DNA of 27,469 nt, from the NCBI GenBank assembly GCA_964390695.1, contig CAYMKI010000027.1, positions 1 through 27,469 of the forward strand, given 5' to 3'. Source of the DNA: CAWACC01 sp964390695. GTDB taxonomy: Bacteria > Chlamydiota > Chlamydiia > Chlamydiales > Parachlamydiaceae. A program made the position numbers and the translations under genes. Of the stretch, positions 24,433 to 27,469 are shown piece by piece. Below the pieces are notes generated by a model. The model was not told where the DNA came from. It did not search any database and saw nothing but the letters and a program-made list of their open reading frames with translations. Each line of letters begins with the position of its first letter. Position 1 is the stretch's first letter.

Positions 24433-24454
24433 GACAATATTGTCTATAATAGAC
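24433..24454 (+). promoter_or_regulatory. Candidate -10 element with overlapping operator-like dyads
   Basis: TATAAT lies at 24445-24450, 40 bases before the aminotransferase ATG. It is immediately preceded by the perfect 12-base palindrome GACAATATTGTC (24433-24444) and is itself the centre of GTCTA-TAA-TAGAC (24442-24454). No good -35 box is found at 16-18 bases, which is compatible with an activated or repressor-controlled promoter. Confidence 0.45.
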
Positions 24455-24489
24455 TAATATGTATATATCTATTTCATTTTTAGGAGATT

Positions 24490-25611
24490 ATGTCTATGTC
24501 GCTTCCCCCATTTAAGCTCGAAGAATTTTGGAAAAAGTACGAATTTACTGCCCCTTACCTGCTTTGCCCCTCCGATACAGAAAGCTGGCGCCTATCAGAA
24601 ATCTTGGACCTGGCTGATTTCGAAGCTAAAAAATTGTGGGATAATTTGAGTTTATCCTATACGGAGACCTCGGGGTTGCCCGTTTTAAGAGAAGCTATAG
24701 CTGGTCTCTATGAATCCGTTAATAGCCAACAAATTTTCACATTTGCGGGTGCAGAGGAAGGTATATATTGTACCTTGCGTGGATTACTGAATCGAAATGA
24801 CCATGTGATTGTGCTTGCCCCGTGTTACCAATCTCTGCAATCTATACCTGAAGCTGTAGGCGCTCAGGTGACGACGGTATCTTTGCGGTATGAAAATCAG
24901 TGGAAGCTAGACATTGAGGCGTTAGGCAAGGCAATCCGGCCTAATACAAAGATGATCCTTGTGAACTATCCGCATAATCCCACAGGAGCTTTGCTGAGCA
25001 AAAGTGAGTTTGAGGCTCTGATCGATCTAGCTCGAAAACATCACCTGTACCTATTTTCTGATGAGGTTTATCGCTATCTCGAAATAGATGAGAAGGACAG
25101 ACTGCCCTCCTTGGCCGATGCCTATGAACGCGGGATTGCTTTAAATGTCATGAGCAAGTCATTCGGACTCTCCGGTTTGCGCGTTGGGTGGATTGCCTGC
25201 CAAGAAGCGGCTGTGATTAACGCTATCGGCTCATATAAATTATACACTTCGATTTGCAATAGCGCTCATGCTGAAATTTTGGCGCTTATGGCTTTGAGGG
25301 CTAGAGATTATATTTTGACACGAAACCGCGCTGTTCTGTTGAGAAATTTAGCTGTTCTGGATCATTTTTTTGAGCGCCATGAATCATTGCTATCCTGGGT
25401 GAGGCCTCAATGCGGAACAGTAGCATTTCCTAAACTTCATCTGCCAATAGCTGTAGATGAATTTGTGGAAAGATCCGTTAAAGAATGTGGTGTGCTGGTT
25501 ATGCCTCAAAGTGTTTTTGATGTTGAAGGTAACTTCTTTAGAATAGGGTTTGGCCGCAAGAATATGCCTGAAGTGCTCGAGCGTTTCGAAGCATTTTTTC
25601 TCAAACTGTAA
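24490..25611 (+). CDS. PLP-dependent class I/II aminotransferase
   Basis: A 373-residue fold-type I aminotransferase of unassigned substrate. Seen: YTETSGLPVLREAIAGLY near 57-74; NYPHNPTG with the pyridoxal-contacting N163; SDEVYR with D191; the Schiff-base lysine K223 in MSKSFGLSGLRVGW; and the carboxylate-binding R351 in FFRIGFGR. Two starts are possible. AGGAG (24482-24486) is only 3 bases from the ATG at 24490 but 9 bases from the in-frame ATG at 24496, so the shorter protein (from the third residue) may be the real one. It is divergent from rpmG. Candidate substrates include branched-chain or aromatic amino acids; nothing in the sequence decides this. Confidence 0.9.
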   Translation: MSMSLPPFKLEEFWKKYEFTAPYLLCPSDTESWRLSEILDLADFEAKKLWDNLSLSYTETSGLPVLREAIAGLYESVNSQQIFTFAGAEEGIYCTLRGLLNRNDHVIVLAPCYQSLQSIPEAVGAQVTTVSLRYENQWKLDIEALGKAIRPNTKMILVNYPHNPTGALLSKSEFEALIDLARKHHLYLFSDEVYRYLEIDEKDRLPSLADAYERGIALNVMSKSFGLSGLRVGWIACQEAAVINAIGSYKLYTSICNSAHAEILALMALRARDYILTRNRAVLLRNLAVLDHFFERHESLLSWVRPQCGTVAFPKLHLPIAVDEFVERSVKECGVLVMPQSVFDVEGNFFRIGFGRKNMPEVLERFEAFFLKL

Positions 25612-25739
25612 GGAAGACTCAAGATTTGCTAAATTTTGTCCAAACTTCGGCAAATTAAATACATTTCATTTTGATATTATCTTTTCGATGGTATGTGTTT
25701 AAAACTTTAAATCTTTATATAAGCTTAATAGTTTTAGTG

Positions 25740-25745
25740 TATAAT
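25740..25745 (+). promoter_or_regulatory. Putative -10 box of the downstream effector-like gene
   Basis: TATAAT lies 48 bases before the ATG at 25794, in a very AT-rich spacer. No clear -35 box is seen. Confidence 0.3.
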
Positions 25746-25793
25746 ATATTCAAAATATTATCGTGTAAGTTTATTAATAGCAGGAGTTTCTTA

Positions 25794-27469
25794 ATGACAG
25801 AAATAAAATTTTTCACACCTGTGTATTATGGGTCACTGGCCAAAACACCAGAAGAAAAGGCTATCCAGAATGTAGATAGCTATTTCCATATATCAGGTAA
25901 AAAAGCAGTAGTGCTCCAAAAGTCCTCGGATGGACGTGAAATAGTTGCATTAAAGGCCTCAAGGATTTCCGCCGGTACAGTCTTCAAGACCATAGGTATC
26001 GCCTTGTCATGGTTGACGTTGGTCATTCCTCTAGTCATGCTGATAGCAAAAGCAGCTCTAAGATCTCCTCACAAGTATGTGCTCGAAAGTAAATTTAACG
26101 AAAAAGGTGATCATAGTCAACATTTACATGACAATCAGGTGATTTCCAAAGTCGTTGAGGTCCAACCTGCAATATCAAAAAAGGCTGTGAATCTTGTGTA
26201 CAAAGCGCCGAATTCCCCTGCGCATCCAACTAAAGTAGCTGAAAAGACGGTGCCTCCTTCTAAAGAGGCAATAGCTGCTACTGCATTGCAGAAATATATT
26301 CGCGGATACAATGTCCGCCGGCCCTTATTATCTGAAGGGTTATATCCTCAATATAAAAAAGAGTGCGCTAAAGCTGAAGGGCCTGAGAGCGAATCTATAC
26401 CTCAAGCAGATAGTGGCAAGACAAGAGTATATCTTCCTAAAGATGTACCGGAAGTTGTATTGAAAAGATCCGGCAGAGAGGGGGCTATTAGGCGATTCCA
26501 TCAGATGCAAGCTGTGAGGAAAATTTTAGAGGGGCAAAATAGTACTCATCTCGTGATACCCAAGGCTAGCCTTTGCCAGGAGTTTTTAGTGGAGGAGCGT
26601 CTGCCCGTAAATACAAATACCTACTTCAATATGGGATTATATCTGTCTAATCCACGGATGTTTGATGATGCCGTGCGTGAGATGACACGCTTATTCTCCA
26701 AGATATATCTATCCGACTTGGTCAATCCACAGCTGCATCCTCTCAGTCACATTAAAGATGTGGGGAATATTCCAAGGTATGATAATTTGCCTCTATATGT
26801 TGAAGAAGAAAACGGCAAAAAGGTGGGGAAAATTGGCTTGATCGATTTGGAACACATGAAAGAACAGCCATCAGTCGATGGTTTGCCAACACTGGCAAGA
26901 ATTTTTCCGCTGCACGAGGAGATTATCCGTGAGGAAGCTGAGAGGTTGAAAATTCAATATGATTCTCAAGGATTTGCTGCAGCAGTTAAGAAAGGTCGTA
27001 GATTTCTGAAAGTTGGTTACCAAGACCATTTAGAGTGGATAAAACAGAAAGATAAGCAAGTTGAAAATCCGTCGGATTCCATCGATTTAAGCTCAGAAAG
27101 GGTGGGAGCATTGACCGCTGTGGTAACTCAGGAGCTTCTCCGACTGAACCGAGGGGAGAATGATTTTTTAGCACGCAAAGGGTTTGTCTTAGGAAAAACT
27201 TGTAAAGATTTTATTCGTGGAAATCCAGAGGAAGTGGCTAGGCATTTGGCTGAAAAAATAGCTCCAAAGATAGTAGCTAACTTAAGGATCATTGTGGAAA
27301 AATCTCATCAAAAAAATCCAAATGCCGATCTCTCTGAAGCAGAAATGATAAGCCAAAGATCTCAGGTCGTTAAGAGAGAAAAAACCATTGATGGTGTTAA
27401 AGACATTATTTGTGCCACCGATAAAATCGCATTTCAAGATAGCTCATTATATCTCAACAGAGATGCCAA
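25794..27469 (+). CDS. Membrane-associated IQ-motif protein with kinase-like elements, 3'-truncated by the window edge
   Basis: I read 558 residues from the ATG at 25794 (CAGGAG 8-12 bases upstream) to the edge without a stop. Residues 62-87 form one strong hydrophobic segment. A proline-containing linker follows. Residues 165-178 (LQKYIRGYNVRRPL) fit the IQ calmodulin-binding consensus [FILV]QxxxRGxxxRxx[FILVWY] at every fixed position. From about 211 a kinase-like order is visible: EVVLK with K224 (strand 3-like), a helix (RRFHQMQAVRKIL), LVIPKASLCQEFLVEERLP (strands 4-5 and hinge-like), RYDNLPLYVE with D330/N331 (catalytic-loop-like) and IGLIDLEH with D351 (DFG-like). Canonical HRD and DFG are absent, so this could be an atypical kinase, a pseudokinase, or unrelated. 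The remaining part is helical and charged. I do not recognise a named family. A host-directed effector role is inferred. Confidence 0.75.
   Translation, partial: MTEIKFFTPVYYGSLAKTPEEKAIQNVDSYFHISGKKAVVLQKSSDGREIVALKASRISAGTVFKTIGIALSWLTLVIPLVMLIAKAALRSPHKYVLESKFNEKGDHSQHLHDNQVISKVVEVQPAISKKAVNLVYKAPNSPAHPTKVAEKTVPPSKEAIAATALQKYIRGYNVRRPLLSEGLYPQYKKECAKAEGPESESIPQADSGKTRVYLPKDVPEVVLKRSGREGAIRRFHQMQAVRKILEGQNSTHLVIPKASLCQEFLVEERLPVNTNTYFNMGLYLSNPRMFDDAVREMTRLFSKIYLSDLVNPQLHPLSHIKDVGNIPRYDNLPLYVEEENGKKVGKIGLIDLEHMKEQPSVDGLPTLARIFPLHEEIIREEAERLKIQYDSQGFAAAVKKGRRFLKVGYQDHLEWIKQKDKQVENPSDSIDLSSERVGALTAVVTQELLRLNRGENDFLARKGFVLGKTCKDFIRGNPEEVARHLAEKIAPKIVANLRIIVEKSHQKNPNADLSEAEMISQRSQVVKREKTIDGVKDIICATDKIAFQDSSLYLNRDA

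Overview
The window looks like a draft-genome contig from an amoeba-associated, environmental member of the phylum Chlamydiae (Parachlamydia/Protochlamydia/Waddlia-like). This assignment is inference. It rests on ordinary reduced-genome metabolic genes interleaved with tandem genes for eukaryotic-like proteins (U-box/RING-like domains, ankyrin repeats, an IQ motif), on large coiled-coil proteins, and on the order rpmG - LolC/E-like permease - LolD-like ATPase, which I recall from Chlamydiaceae genomes.

Layout. 1-3004 (minus): a branched-chain 2-oxoacid dehydrogenase operon, E1-alpha, E1-beta, E2; E2 runs off the left edge. 3243-3659 (plus): a hot-dog acyl-CoA thioesterase. 3680-6712 (minus): a tight five-gene run, DUF155/RMD1-like membrane protein - yidD - AtuA-like ferredoxin-fold protein - LiuC-like enoyl-CoA hydratase - metallo-beta-lactamase-fold hydrolase. 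6781-6863 (minus): tRNA-Leu(GAG). 7374-14754 (minus): three tandem paralogues of about 740-800 residues, each with two U-box/RING-like modules, Ser/Thr/Pro-rich linkers, a conserved basic (NLS-like) motif and C-terminal ankyrin repeats. Copies of one palindromic repeat lie in opposite orientation on either side of this cluster. 15323-18653 (minus): one secreted coiled-coil gene, interrupted by a 100-N assembly gap that falls inside a 189-bp tandem repeat. 19049-21121 (plus): a YyaL/SSP411-type thioredoxin-domain protein. 21318-24341 (minus): rpmG, a LolC/E-like permease and a LolD-like ATPase. 24490-25611 (plus): a PLP-dependent aminotransferase. 25794 to the right edge (plus): a truncated membrane-associated protein with a consensus IQ calmodulin-binding motif and kinase-like sequence elements.

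How the genes work together. The left third probably handles branched-chain 2-oxoacids taken from the host and the acyl-CoA products (E1/E2, hydratase, thioesterase, AtuA-like protein). The middle third is an effector-like island that could act on the host ubiquitin system, possibly in the nucleus. The right third is housekeeping (lipoprotein sorting, ribosomal protein L33, aminotransferase) followed by a second effector candidate. The most novel material is the double U-box/ankyrin family with its internal duplication and repeat-flanked setting, and the IQ-motif kinase-like protein at the right edge.
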